Below are positions 46,801 to 60,831 of a stretch of 64,000 bases of DNA, piece by piece. Location: NCBI GenBank assembly GCA_023055425.1, contig JALGPY010000008.1, positions 20,433,359 to 20,497,358 of the forward strand. The letters are read 5' to 3'. Under the pieces are notes generated by a model. It did no database searches. It was given only the letters and a program-made list of their open reading frames with translations, and had not been told where the DNA came from. Position numbers and translations under genes: made by a program. The DNA comes from Linanthus parryae (Eukaryota; Streptophyta; Magnoliopsida; Ericales; Polemoniaceae). Position 1 is the stretch's first letter. Each line of letters opens with the position of its first letter.

Positions 46801-49800
46801 CTTGATCTGTTACAATTTTCGCGTGTTTTTCTTTGAGAAACTAACGTCTATCTCCGTGTGCAAGTATTATTGCAAGAGTAATCAAATATAAATGTTGGAT
46901 CTCAAATCATGACTAAAAGAATCCTAATGAAAAATTTAAATACTTAATATTTCTAAATTAGTAAATTATATAAAATCCTATTGAAACATTTAAATACTTG
47001 TTATTTCTAAATATAAAAAAGACTGAAAAAAATTATCTATGTGAATTTTCTACTCTCCTCTTTATCTATACTGATATTTGCATTTAAAGAACCAAGAGAT
47101 GAAAGAATAAACATTATGTGTCTATCTATTTCCTATTTTTACATTAATTTAATTTTATAATTTAATTTGTTGTAACGCATATTAAAACATCATATAAGAT
47201 ATAAACTGTACAAACGAATAACTTCACAATATTACTTCAAAACTCGAGTTCATCTGCTCAAAAGAAAAACTCGAGTTCATGAGTCACTCCTTACATAAAA
47301 TGCACATTCAATGTGTTCAAACACACATCCAATACCCAAAGAAATGAACTTGTATCAAACCATAACTCACATTTGTGAAGTGCAAAGAGAATAATAATAC
47401 TTAGAACGGAGATTGGAGTTCATATAGTGTTGTTAAACAAATTACTTTGAAATATTTAAGATGTCTCTGTCTCTGAACGCATTGTAATCACTGATATATT
47501 AATATTTATCATATTGCTCTACAGACGATACCACATTGGTTAGAGCAACATGTGTAACCAAAATAAACAAATAAAATTAGGTAATAGTTCCTTGCACTCT
47601 ACATAAAATGCCCAAACAAACACTAAACAAAGCCATTGAACAAATCATGGGTCAAAGGAAGGAGGGGGGCACAAACTTGTGGGAGGGATAAGCTTAAATA
47701 AAAGAGAAGGCACAAAACAATGCATATGTCATTCCCTTAGGAGTCCATATCTACTTGTCTCAAAATTGGGTGGTGATATTTTTTATTTAAATGGTAAAGC
47801 CATACATGACTTCGTCATATGGCTCTGTTTTTGCCGACTATGGGAATAACAAGTTCAGGTTTGAACTAATTATGGTTAAACACAAATTAATTATGTTATC
47901 GCTTCTTTTGGGCAAAGGTCGTGTGATGAACTAACATGATTAGTATTATTTTAGTAATTGAACTAACTTATGTTCCACAAGATTAGGAATAATATCTCTA
48001 CTAAGACAAATCTTATTTGTTTTGGGGTTTTAAATGTGCCGCCCTTTCCCTTTCGTTATCTTCTACATAATTGAGGTCTTGGTTGGTGATAAATAGACCA
48101 ACCTCGGTTTATAGTGACAACTAATTAAAAAGTCGACATGTGTTGGTTCAGGCGGACGAGTGTTTCCACTAATAAGCAAGATACGAGTTTTTAAGAATCA
48201 TCATTTATATGTGTCCGTTATTTTTAAAAATATATTTAACCATCATTGGCGTGATGGAAAATTACTACCCAATTGAAATCATGCACTTGTATTGAATTGG
48301 TATGAGCTTATGTTCAATTGCATAACCCGCTTTGCATCTTCACATCTTATTGGAGATGAGGCTTTAGTAAATGTATAAAACTATCTACAAGAAGCGGTTT
48401 CATAGTATTGTTTCCTTATTTTGTAAAGTGACAGATGGAGTATTTAAGAATTGTTCACAATAGCAATATTAATTACAAGAAGATTAAATAATTCTTACTA
48501 TCCACTATTTACTGACCCGTTGCTTTGAGCAACAATATGATGTGAGAATTTTGTTATCTTTTCATGTTATTAAAGGGTAAAGTTTACTCAAAAAAAAAAA
48601 AAAAAAAAAAAAAAGTAATCTGCATCGTTTTTGATATCCAAATCACCGGATCAAAGTGATATAATTGCGGGTTAAAAGAGCCAACTGAGAGGGTTCCAGG
48701 CGATATAGAGGTAATAGTTTCTAGCAACAGTCCCTAACGAAGAATTGTGTTCATTGCACTTAATCAAAGTCCAACAGCTATGCAATAGTCATCACTAACA
48801 ACCATAAAGCCGAACATGAGGCTACTTAGATGTCTACAAGGCACAAGCTACACACTGAACATTAATAACTGAAAACTTTTATCGCATCAACTCATTTGAA
48901 CATTCAGGGTTGATCTTTTTTCTTATGGCGATGTGAAAATCTGCAGCCGTCCATAGTTTATCAAAATGTTCGAACTCAAGACCTCCAGTCAAAACTCAAA
49001 CATTTAAGCACCCGTTGCCGGCTAATATTTCTTCTCGGATTTAGGTAGAGGCAATCTCACAGTATGGGAACAATAAATTTCAACTCTTTGAAGTCAACAG
49101 CATAACCGTGTGTAAAATAAACTGGGGAGTAGTTTTGACTTTGCTTCTAGTGTTACATATTCATGATGAAATCATGTGTTTGACCCATGATAAGCATGTA
49201 ACATGTGTAGAACAAAGAATGGAGGATGTGAAAGCTGCAACTATCACCACCTGATTAAACTATAAAATATGACTACCAAACGCTTTGACAGAACTAACAA
49301 AATCGCATGCTTCTTGAACACCGCGTTATCACTGACATATGACTTGTCGCGTTCAAGTATATATGTGCAAATTAGGAGCTAGCGACCACTTTCATGGTTC
49401 TCAACCAGAAATCTCCACAAAATCGGCTAAAAGGATCACAATGAAAAACATAATTGCTTCTTGAACACCACGTTATCACTGTCATATATTCCTCTCGCAT
49501 TATTCTTACAGAGTTAACCACTCTTTATGTGACTGTATAGAAGCCATCCTGGGAAGATTGGGAAAAGTCTACAATGCATCCAAACACTCTTTCACTGTAT
49601 AAATAGTATAAAAACACCCTTCACTCTTTCATAGAAGATGCCTCGGGAAATTTGTACTCTATCTCTCTCTCTATCCACCTTCTATTTCCCAGTCAACGCC
49701 AAAACAAAACTAAACTTATCAATGGAAGGCAGCTTTGGCCCACCATTTGTCTAAGCAGAAATGGAACTAAATGCTTTATACATATGCACGTACCAACACA

Positions 49801-51169
49801 AGCACAACCACCCAATATATAGTGTCATCTTGGTCCCCAAGAGAAATGATTTTTACAGTCTATGAATTGAACAAAGTGCATCATTTCATTTGTTATAGTA
49901 GTACTAGTAAACTCCACTACCCTGCTTCAGATTCATGCATATCAGGAAGAGAAAAAACTAGTGCAAGCTCTTGTAATTTTCCACCATTGTGCAAACAATT
50001 TCATCAGAACACGACTCGTTGTGCGTTATCCAATTTAACTTTCACCCAGGAACAAAATGACAACTTCATTTCACTCTTAGAAATTTCAACGAGGAGAAAT
50101 TGTCCAAATACAATTAGTTTCGTGAACTAAAAATGTGAAGGGGTTCTTATAGTGACTTTTTGATCAGCTTTTGAGTTTTGACTCCAGGAGGACTCAACAC
50201 ATCCTAAGGGAAACTCCGGACTTCACCACAAAACTAGCAAAACTCAAAACATTACCACAATATGACCTAGATTACATCTGGTCAAGGAAAAATGTGGATC
50301 GCATATTTGATTGCAGGAAAAAAAAAAACATTTAGTCTGGAGAGATAGGTAGTGTAACATAAACCGGGATGGACTATCTTAATCCCAATAATCCGAAGTC
50401 ATCCTAAAAGATTTCAACCCTTCTACAGTTTTCTTTGGTAGTCAAGTGCGTGACTTCAAAGTTGGAACTCGTGTACAGGAAGACCTCAGAAATCAGAACC
50501 AAGATGAGGAATTCCAGCAAAACTAATTTTCGAACTTTCTTAGCAGTATGTTCTGAACTCTGAACCTTGAAATGTCTATTTCATCCCGAATACTATGAGA
50601 AAAGGCAACATCAAATTATCGTGTTTTAGCATTTTTTCAGAAGTTTCATACCAAATTACCTCGGTCAAGTTTATAACTAATAAAGCTAACGCAATAGTAA
50701 AATCATTCGGACTACCAAAGAAAACTGTAGAAGGGTTGAAACTGTAGAAGCACAATAGTAAAATCATTCATCACAGTAGTAACTAGTAAGTACATGATTA
50801 ACTCCACAATGATAAGAAAATACTAGTTTCTTTCAACAAACAACAAATAAGCAACGTAGCGTATATTGCTATAAAATCGAGACATACTTATATATTTACA
50901 TATAGGGCTCTGTACAAGGTAGGAGGTTCAACAATGGGGAAATATAGATCGCCTAGCTGATATATATATGCATAACTATATACTATGTAAAGCGAAGGAC
51001 TAACTAACAATATAATACCTAGCTCTAAAATGTGTTCAAAATCGGAATTACCTATTTTAGTAACAGAACCCAACCTTAGTACTTAGGGAGTCGCGCACAA
51101 ATCTGGTGTGATATCGACGCCCCCGGAGAATAACAGACATTGAAATAGATACTGTAATACTAATAGTGT
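43815..51169. other. Intergenic region between the two ARF genes
   Basis: About 7.35 kb. It contains the first ARF gene's 5' region, SINE-like fragments (A-box-like TAGTAGTAGAGCG at about 45532, GAAGTGGTAGAGC at about 45898), ACACTTTCACCC MITE fragments (about 45603 and 46443) and a complete hairpin MITE (46035-46291). A tract at 44236-44320 resembles the terminal repeat of the MULE at 62378. From about 46.7 to 51.1 kb the sequence is AT-rich and I see no gene. Confidence 0.6.
46035..46291. mobile_element. Hairpin MITE (CCACTCCGTTTC family), 257 bp
   Basis: Terminal repeats CCACTCCGTTTCTTCTCTTC and the mirrored GAAGAGAAGAAACGGAGTGG, flanked by TA on each side, as in Tc1/mariner-derived MITEs. 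Subterminal GGGTCACTTTGACCCGGTGA with TTTAGATAGCAAAA is mirrored by CCTGGTCAAAGTGACCC on the other arm. The whole element can fold into one hairpin. Confidence 0.8.
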
Positions 51170-54100
51170 TTACTTCTTCTCATCCACACCTTCCCCAACT
51201 GAAGAATTCTCCCCGCTTTTCGGATTCAGTGCCCCCAGGTTCATGCGTTGGACCTCTTCCTTGGTGTAGATGAATATCTTGCGAACCATACCACAAAATT
51301 CCCTATTAGTAGGAAGCACAGAGGATAAAATTAGAAAGATATTCAGAAAGATAAAATTAGAAATCTATTCAAAAAGATAATTATAGGAACACTTACGTCC
51401 ATGGATCATCTCCAACAAGCATCATGTCGTCCTCATCATCAGTATACACAATCAACCAATCTTTGCTCCCAGCCTTGAGTTTGCCGTCGAATTCAAATAA
51501 GCGATCAAGTTCAGTGATTAACTCCTCGTAGTCGCTGAACTTGGAGAGATCCACAGACCTACCGAGGGCAATACCCTGCTTATGTACCTTGGTACAGCTC
51601 CTAGTCGAACCATTCTGACCTTTTCCATGCCGATCCTTAACAATTGGTTGACTGGTTGACGATGGTTTTTCCATCTCACTTCCAGGTGGGGGATGATCTG
51701 CTAGTTTAACACAATTAGCTTGTTCGCACCTCTGGCCAGCTTCGAAGACTGAATACTTCGAATGATGGAAGCGATTATTCATATGATTCGCTGGTGAGGT
51801 ATCATTGGGTGACAGAGCTTGAACCTTAGGAATGGGATTACTGACAAGTGGAATACCAAATATTTTGCAATTCCCATCCTTGGGTTTCAAGCTATCATGT
51901 TGCATCAATACAGACCTTGTCATCTGAGGATACGGTTGCATTGGCGGAGGCGCTAACCAATATCTATGAAACTGCTCAGTTTGTTGACCTGGAAGCACAG
52001 AATACTCACCAAATCCGCCATACTGGACACTGGGTGCCTGATAAAGTGATTCATTCCCTTGAAGTGGATGTCTCATGTTCGAGGTTTGCAAGTTAAGCGA
52101 GAGATTTGACGGTATCTCAGACCATCTGTTTTCAGGATAAAGAAATTTGCCTTCCTGGTCTGGTAAATTGCGCTTCATTGATTTGAAGGCAGCTGGATTT
52201 GGATCATCAGAGAGGATAGTGAAATCATGAGAGTTCCCGAACCCAGACAATAGATCTGAGAAGGTTGATCCGGGTCTTGACAATTGCAACCACTTATCCT
52301 GTCTGTAGCACTGTGGGGTAGTGACAGTCTCGACCTTCTCGTTACCTAGAGTAGACGACCATAGCTTTGGGTTTTCAGAAGAATTCAAATCATTATTTTC
52401 TGCCAAAGTGCGTCTCAAGTTTGGGAATTCTTGACCTTGCAAGACCCTTGGAGTCCCGCATGATGGTGAAGATTCTATCGCCACCTTTGACAATCCTAAA
52501 TCAAATTACAAACATTCAATTGCAACCTCTGATAAGTCAAAAGACAGGAGATAAATTATGGTTAAGAGTGCAAATAAAGCCCAACTGTTGGGCGCAGTTA
52601 CCTTCCCTAGCAAGGACAGTGGAATCTGGAGAGGAAGGCAAGACTGCACTAGGTCGTTGCCTTTTTGGTCTAGCAACAGGAAGTGGGTTGAGTTCAGGAG
52701 GGGACAAAGCAGGTTCAATTGCCCAAGGTGAGACTCTTTCTGGACGAGGTATGGAAGAAGTTTCGTCCCACCGTACCTGAAATAACCACAACATTAGTGA
52801 TTCGCTCTGCTAAATTCAGACCTGCAAGGCCATGTTTTAAAAGAAGCAGAATGCTACCTTGAGGCATCTCCATTTAGATTCGGGCCAACTTTTGGTATCA
52901 GCGTCTTCAACCCCAACAACTGTCCCAGTGAACCTTCAACGAATAGAGAAACAAGATTAACAATATGAAGAAACTAAAACTAACTTCTGTAAGTACCTAC
53001 ATGTCCGAAAGACAAACAATCAGACAAAATGCCCAACAGCAATAACAATACCTTTGTTCTGGAGCTTCTTCACCTTCAAATCTCATTTTGAACCTCATCC
53101 CAATACTATGGTTCCTCTTAACAGACTCCATGTACAGACTATATGGAATAATAAACTCAGCCGGGCTTGTCCTGTGTCAGAAATGAGCAGCATCAGAAAA
53201 TAGCTTGAAAATTACTTCATACTGTGTTTGTTTTCATTGCCCCTGTACGCGGCTGACTAAAGACTTCACTAATCTGACTATAGTGTGCAATGATAGGCCT
53301 ATAGTACAAGAAATATTAATTCAACCCAGTTCAATAAGATGAAAACTTGGAGCAAAATACCAAACTCGGTTTCGTCAAACTAAGTTTTCTTTCCAAACAC
53401 AAGCCACCTTGCAAATAAAGACGGAAACTGAAAGAGCCAAACCTGGGCTTGTAATAGACTGTGAAGATGGTTCCCGTTGTGTATGCATGCCAAGCTGTTG
53501 CAAGAACACCAAGATGCATACTGTGACTGGATATCACAGAAGAGGGAGCATTTCCTTGCTGCCTCATGGCACGTCTAACACCAACACGAAGTTCACCATT
53601 CTCACCCCTAATGGTACCATGTTTAGTCAGTACACAGATCAGTACAACATCTGAAATGGCATGTGATACTCATAGAAATAACTGCTAACCTTAAGAATAT
53701 AAAAGCATCCCCAGCAACAAGCTTCTTAGAGCTCACAAAGACACTCCAACCACTCTGAAGCAGGTGCCTTCGTGGTTGACCTGGCATTACCAAAAACATG
53801 AGGGACATTAAGCACACTACAATTAAAAAAGGCGAAGAAATACGGTAACAATTAGCAGAAACAGCCCAATGCATGCAACAAACAGAATATGTCAACAGGT
53901 GAAGATGGAAGAACTATGAACCAGGTCTAGAAAGACTTAGAATTAACAGCTAACAAATCAGATTTTGAATGTCTCCAACAATTTTACGTTACCTGGTTTA
54001 GTGGCCCTATAAGTCAATTACAGACAATTGGTCCCTATTTTGCACATGACAAAGTTCGGAATCTGGAATTTGCAAGGAAATGGGGTAGAATTTATCTTGA

Positions 54101-56758
54101 CAAGACGTGACGATAAAATATCTTTCAGGATGGGGTTGTGATGCATGTCCTGATAAGAGGGTTTAATCATTTAAGATAATGTCTTCATACTCATTAGGAT
54201 TGGGTGACTAGGGTCCAGGGGATTAGGCGATTTTCAGCTGTCAGACAAAAGGGCAGTGTTCATCCCACAGTGGCTCTCCTTCCAATGCATACAAGCACCA
54301 AAATCAATTAAAGAAAAACACCCTTTACTGGAGTGGCATTTCCATCCCACCAAACCTAATTTCTTGGTATGAGCAGACATTAGGTAGACATCCAAAGTAC
54401 GAACACACTTTCCTGCCATGTGGTTTTGCACCAGAGATAGTTTAAAAGATACTGATTCCACTGTTCTAGTGTTACATGACGGACAGTTGTAAATTATGAT
54501 GAAAGTGACCCTAAAAGTTTATTGACTGAAAAAGTCAGATCTGGACATTACCCCGAAATATGTGCCTAAAGCGCCATTCATTTCCATGCAAATCCTTAGC
54601 AGAGAGCTCCTGGGTTGGTGGTTGACGTGACATGTCCTGGAAAAGCATCAAATAAACTGAGAAGCTAAGACCAGAAAACAAATGGAATGAATGTTCACGA
54701 TTCACGTAAGAAAAATCCTTACCAAAGGAGGAAGGCATTCATCAGCATGCCGTCTTAGCACTGAAAATCCTCCATGGGTGCTGGTATCTGAAGCTGTCAA
54801 AGTCTTGCAAAAGGAATTCACGTGAAAGCGCGGAGGTGGAGGTGGCACAGGTTCACTCATTGCCTCCTTTTCACCCTCCTGGCATCAAAAGCATCAAACA
54901 GTAAGGGATTATGTACAAGTTTTTATCTTGACCTACACTCGGCAGGGTTAGCAGTCCGAGTTTGCTCAATTGCAGGTATACTTAATCATGAATGTGACAT
55001 GCATGTGAAGTTGACATATTAAAGCAAACATGACCGAGTTACATTACATGTCAAGGTAGGAATATGATGGAAACCGAAGAAGCAAGAACACTCCAGAGAA
55101 GGATCTTCATGGCCGACACCCAGACTCAGCATGTATATAGCTCTCAGTTTGTTCAGAACACAAGTTCATTTCATCTTTACAACTCACAACTCTAATAGAC
55201 TGGATCATTAAACCATTTGTGTTTCCGTTGTTTACAACAACAAGGGATGTGTTGTTATATAACATGTTCTTTCTAGTGTAGACGAGACGCTCCGGAAAAT
55301 GAACAGTTATATTCAGTCACCCATGTTTAAGTGTAACAGTCGGAGCACCTCCACTGTGTCCAATTCATTATTCATTTTTTTCACAACTTCAGACAGGAAG
55401 AACAAGGTTCAAACATAACATCACATGAGGAAAGAAAAAAACAACAAACAAACCAAACCCTGGTAAATTTAACCAAACTACATGTCGTGCATCTCCTGTG
55501 GAAGGTTCAAACATAACATCAGTGCAAGCCATTTTCCCTTTTCTGGCCATTTAACCCCGAGAGCATCATTGTCTACATGACGTGCATCTCCTGTGGTTTC
55601 ATTGCAAATTTACAGCATTGAATCTTCTCCAAATTGGAAGAAAATTTACAGGCAGTAGAATCGCCGAATTACCCCTTTCTGGCTCCTGGTTAAAGATTTT
55701 AAGGAACTAAAACTACAACTCCAACTCAGAAATGAACCCCAATGCAAAAGGTGGATGTACTCCACAGTCCACACACAAAAATTGGCATTGTAGAAATTTG
55801 TCACAAAATGAAGTAGCGCGGTATTGGTAAGCTAGGTAAGCACCACTAGAATATTATATACTTCCAATTGGGCAACAGATCTCACTGGCATGTGCAAATT
55901 GCCCATATGCAATTGGGAACTTAAATATAATTCATATTCTCATAATATAAATTCAACATTTGTGCTTACTTTTAAAGGGAGCAGGGTCACTTGCGCAAAC
56001 ACCTCGTCGGTGTCCGGTTCAGCCTGTACAGAATTGGGAAAAAGAATAAGGACTTGTAACAAACAAACCCTAGTTTAAGGGAACAACAGCTACCACCACA
56101 GTATGAACAATTAGGTGATCAAACTTTTAGCAGCAGCAGCTACCTTCAGTTGGACATGGATCACGCGACATAGGATCTTAGATGGAAGATTATACACTGG
56201 CATCTCCTGATCCGATGCCTGATTATTCGATGCCTCAACCTAATTAACACATACACCGCCATTTTTAAGCTAATTAGCAACAATTCGGCAAGCACAATTT
56301 CATCAGTAAGCTTAAAGTGTAGAGATTCACCCGATTAGCAACAATAATGACGAACAGAAGCTATAGAACACGACGGATTCAAAAATGTTGCGAGATTCGA
56401 GTACTAACCTGCTCGATGTGTCCCTGAGGGAAGTAGAAGACGCGTTCGTTTTCGCGAGGGACGGTCACGAGCGGACCGGCACAAGCACGCCATAGCTCAG
56501 TGTAGAGCGCCGTTTCTGGATCGACTGCCAAAAAAAAATAAAAAAAAAATAAAAAATAAACTCGTAAAATCACAGGCTCAACTACAAAATAATTCACTGG
56601 AAAACAACCTGAGCACTCTGGAATTTACCTTTCGCGCCACCGGAAACCGCCGTGTAAGCCTTGGCCGCGTCGACGGAGACAGGCGCGGCTTCGTCCTTGT
56701 CGCCGCCGTAGACGGCGGAGAAACACTCGCCGGCGGCGTTTCCTTCCGCAGAAGTCAT
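51170..56758 (-). CDS. ARF2: Auxin response factor, ARF2-type, second tandem copy
   Basis: Same family and role as the copy at 36.5-43.8 kb. Thirteen exons in transcription order: 56629-56758, 56409-56524, 56144-56239, 55970-56023, 54723-54878, 54552-54636, 53690-53780, 53443-53607, 53052-53171, 52858-52933, 52602-52776, 51397-52495 and 51170-51302. They total 2,496 nt, 831 residues. B3 starts at [20 protein letters not shown] (residue 155); PB1 is at about 722-808 ([20 protein letters not shown] and [16 protein letters not shown]). The internal exons encoding the DNA-binding domain match the first copy exactly in length (96, 54, 156, 85, 91, 165, 120, 76 nt). Exon 12 runs without a break from the middle region through SCTKVHKQG into PB1, where the first copy has an intron. 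RVLQGQE encodes the tasiR-ARF site. Intron 6 is only 0.77 kb. It is intact. Confidence 0.95.
52428..52448 (-). promoter_or_regulatory. tasiR-ARF target site in second ARF gene
   Basis: The + strand reads TTCTTGACCTTGCAAGACCC plus T, matching the tasiR-ARF sequence as I recall it except for one T-to-C that still allows a G:U pair. It sits in exon 12 over the codons for RVLQGQE, at the same place as in the first copy. Confidence 0.88.
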
Positions 56759-57401
56759 TTTTTTCCGTGTTTTTGCAAAACCTCAGCACAGATCTCTCAT
56801 CTGAACACCATTCCAAGCCACAATCTCGAACAAAACCTCTCAATCCATCGCAGAAATGTCACTCTCTCTCGCTCTAGCTTTCTTCACTCTCCGTCTCTAG
56901 CTTCTTCGATCGGAGGTCGAAATCGCCGTTCGGACCACAACGAGGGCTTCCTTTGTTTCCCGAGCTCTTGTGTGAGAGCGTTGTGCAAGCAGTCTTATCT
57001 TCTTGTTGGTGTGTAGAGAGAGACAGAGTTGGTTTCTCTCACTAAATGGGGGTCGGGAGATCAGGGGGTACAGAGAGATTCTCTCTCTAAAAGGGATTGG
57101 GTGGGTGCTTACAGCGTGACAAAACTGTCGCGCAGAGTCGTTTTATTCGTCGGACTGGTGAGGGGGGAAGGAGAGAAAGAGACACTTTGGTTAACTCGAG
57201 TTGGGGGAACTGGTACACTAATGAGCAATCATTTCAACCGTGGTTAGATTTTAACCGGATCAGGATTGAGAGGGTTGTTTGGGCTAGGAAAGTATCCGCT
57301 ACTACGGGACCATTGTTTACATGGCAAGTCGATGGCATAAGCTTGGAGATAAGTAACTTATGTTCCTTGAAAATTTTATTGTGTAATACCACTCCGACGT
57401 A

Positions 57402-57653
57402 CCACTCCGTCCCAGCTCTTTCTTTCCATCTGACTTTTTTGACTCGTATCTGGGTCACTTTGACCGGGTGATTTGGATAGCAAAATGATACGATTTTTTG
57501 ATAATTTTTTCACCATATTATAGAGCACCTTTTACTCTACAACACCATGAAAAAATTATCAAAAAATTACATCTGTTTGTTATTCAAATTACCGGGTCAA
57601 AGTGACTTAGTGACAAAAGTCAAATTGGGAAGAAATAGCTGGGACAGAGTGGT
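57402..57653. mobile_element. Hairpin MITE (CCACTCCGT family), 252 bp
   Basis: The left end CCACTCCGTCCCAGCTCTTT is mirrored by AGCTGGGACAGAGTGG at the right, with TA on both sides. The interior shares GGGTCACTTTGACCGGGTGA and the paired TTTTTGATAATTTTTTCA / TGAAAAAATTATCAAAAA arms with the copies at 46035 and 58112. Confidence 0.8.
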
Positions 57654-58111
57654 ATCTGTTATTTATGGCTAGTTTGAGAATGCTGTGGCGGTGTTAGAAA
57701 GCTGTTGTGTGAAAACACAATAGAAAAACTGGTGTAAATCTTGATAAAATATTATATGGTAAATATTACGTAAAAGCCGCTGTGAAATATTGATATAGTA
57801 ATTTTGTGTTTGGTAAAATTAACTGTAAAGTTGTTGTGAGAGGGTAAAATGTCAAAAATATATGACACGTGTCATGTCCGTAAAGATAACAATTGATAAT
57901 TTTTAAATTTGTAATGTTAAAATCGGTTGTAGATAAACAATCAAAAGCACTTTCTGGAAAAGCATCTCCCCTTGCTTCCTGAAAACAGCTGTGGGACATC
58001 ATAAACTGTCCGCAGAAGCAGAAATTTTATTTTTACCAAACAGAATGAAACTGCTTCTGCTTTCAGAAACCAGGTGTGCTGGCAGCAAAAGCATTCTCAA
58101 ACTGACCCTTA

Positions 58112-58326
58112 GTCCCATTCTGACTTTTTGACTCGTATCTGGGTCAATTTGATCGGGTGATTTGTACAGCAAAATGATGCAATCTTTTAATAATTTTTTC
58201 ATCGTGTTATAGAGCCACTTTTACTCTACAACACAATGAAAAAATCATCAAAAATTTGCATCATTTTGATAGCCTAGTCATCGGGTCAAAGGACTCAGTG
58301 AATAGTGGTAAAAGTCAGGATGGGAC
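58112..58326. mobile_element. Hairpin MITE (CCACTCCGT family relative), 215 bp
   Basis: Ends GTCCCATTCTGACTTTTTGA and mirrored AAAGTCAGGATGGGAC, flanked by TA. The interior has the shared TTTGATCGGGTGATTTGTAC and AGCAAAATGATGCAA words and central ACTCTACAACACAATG. Confidence 0.75.
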
Positions 58327-60831
58327 TAAAGAACAGAGACACGATGGTACTATACTAAATCACCTAAACTTCTTGGGAGGGGTTTCGCTCCCGCTCTCAA
58401 TCCTAGTTCCGACGCTTTCAATTCGAATTCGCTTATAATCTTTTCTTCTAAACTTCTAGAGTGCACTTTTAATAATGTTTTGTACTTTCTTCGCAATTAG
58501 ACTTGGTACGTAGTTACAAATCCTACTTCAAACTTGTCAGACGAAAATTTAAAATAAAATGGCATATCACCCTCTTACAGAGGTACCCCACTGCCTCACT
58601 GTACATCAACTCCTCATTGCCAGCACTCGGTCAAATTGAACTTTCACTATGTTCTTCAATATGAGAGGATAGTCTTACATATAAGTTTTGTAATTATTGT
58701 CACCAAATTTAGGTTGCACAGAAATTTAAAATACAAAATGTTTATATCTAAAATTACATTAAAATATCATTTTTATAAGCATGCTCATAATGCTCTCAAA
58801 TAGGGGTGAGCAAAATCCGCCAACACCGGCAGCCTCAGACCGATCCGCTCCAAACCAGTCCGACTTTAGCACCAGTTCATTCTTCTTGATTGATTACAGT
58901 TATATAATTACAAATCCGAACTAACTTTGGTTGATCAAGATTACAGAATTAGCAAACCGTTTAGTACCGGTCTCGTCCGATTTAAATTTCATGTGAAAAA
59001 ATACATATTTTAGTTAGATACACCGTCCACAAATCAAATTTTATAACTATATAAGTTTTCTATTCCAACATTTTTGCTTGCATATCCTTATTTTTTTTAA
59101 ACTCAAAGCCTACTTTTACCAAATATTTATTTTAGATTTAACAACTAATTCAATCTGGTCCAAATCGGAGCGAATTGATAAGTTAAGTTTGGTTTGGGTT
59201 TGCAAAAGAATAGGGTGAGTTAAGGTTGAACATTCTCCAACACATACCTATTGGGTCGGGAATTCTTTTTTTGACAAAATCCGCCCAACCCGTTCTACAC
59301 TCACCCCAAGCGCTGAATATGCCATTATAGCCTTAAGTTTGTAAATGATTTTAAATATTTTGAATCTGTCTTAAGCTTGCCGAACCGGTATGAATCGAAA
59401 GACTTGATTGGGTTTGGGTTTGTCGACTACTTAATTGGGTACGGGTATAGAAATGACCAACCCGAGATCATGGGGGCTAGGTACGAAAAATACGCCTCAC
59501 CCGCCCAACCCGGTCCGCACTCTACCCTATCTCAAAAAGAGTCTTTCTAGAATTTGGCGCTCCTGCTCCCGTTCCAGATGGCGTATCCCTGTTTCTCTGC
59601 CATCTTTCTATTTTACATTTTGCCACGATTCACCGGATTACTTTAATCCGGTAATTTGAGTAGCAAAACGATGTTGAAGAGTAGAGTTATTCTACAACAC
59701 CATTTTAAATTCAATTAAAAATTGTATCATTTTGCTATCCAAATCATTGGATCAAAGTGACATGAATGGAGTAAAAAAAAGTTCAACATCTCATCATATA
59801 AACGAATGCAGTATAACTTTGACCTCTACCGTTGTTGTCTACTCTCTCTGTCCCAATGTTTTGATTTGTTTTGGAAATTCTATATTTTGTATAATCATTA
59901 TATTTTCACTAACCATTTATGAAGTCATTTATGTTGATATATTTATTATCTACACATATTAACATTTCGATTATGTTGTTCATACTTTTATACGCTCATA
60001 TTATAAATCACCAAAAATCTAAGTGGGCAAAATTTTAAAACCGTCAAATGTAGAATAGGGGGTCAAAATATTGAGACAAAGAGAGTTTAAATCAAACACT
60101 ACTATGAACAATTGGTAATTGTGAGTATTACTTATTTTGTAGGTATCGTGACATATATTATCCTTCATTCACAAGTATGCTAATTTTCTTTAAATGAGTG
60201 TTAGCTCAATATTTGAAGCCTGCATGAGGTTTCGGGTCGTATCTGGCTATATGATGCAATTCTTAAAGAAAAATTATGTTAATTTCTTTTATATGTCCAT
60301 GATTATTAGAGTGTCATGTTGTCTTGTTAAGATGGTGCACATTTTCTTCTAATATTTCGATCCCCCAGAAAGAATCCAATTCTTTAAAGAATATTTAATC
60401 ATTACGCATTTTTTAATTTTTTGTCAAGACATTTATTTGAAAACTCTTACTTTCTTTTTTAGATACGTTTAATTCCATTTATAAATTCATGGTTAGAGTT
60501 CGAAGTCCATCATAATTCCGAACAAGGGTAAGTTCAAAGTCCAATCCAGAATATTTCTAATTTTTTAAGGAATATCTGTTGCATTTTGTTATAATGCTAC
60601 TCAGTTTCTAATTATTAATGTTATTTTTACTTAATAATAGCAAATTAGAGAACCTGCAACATTATGATGACTACAGTGAAGGAAAGTGGAGGAAAGTCTC
60701 AGAACGGCTAAAACTAGAACAATAATAGATTATCAAAATATTGAGTAATTCAAAGTCTAGTTCTCGAGTCCATTGGGTCAAGAAGGTGGCAAAGTGACTA
60801 CTGACAAGCTGGAACCTGATTTATCCACTAA

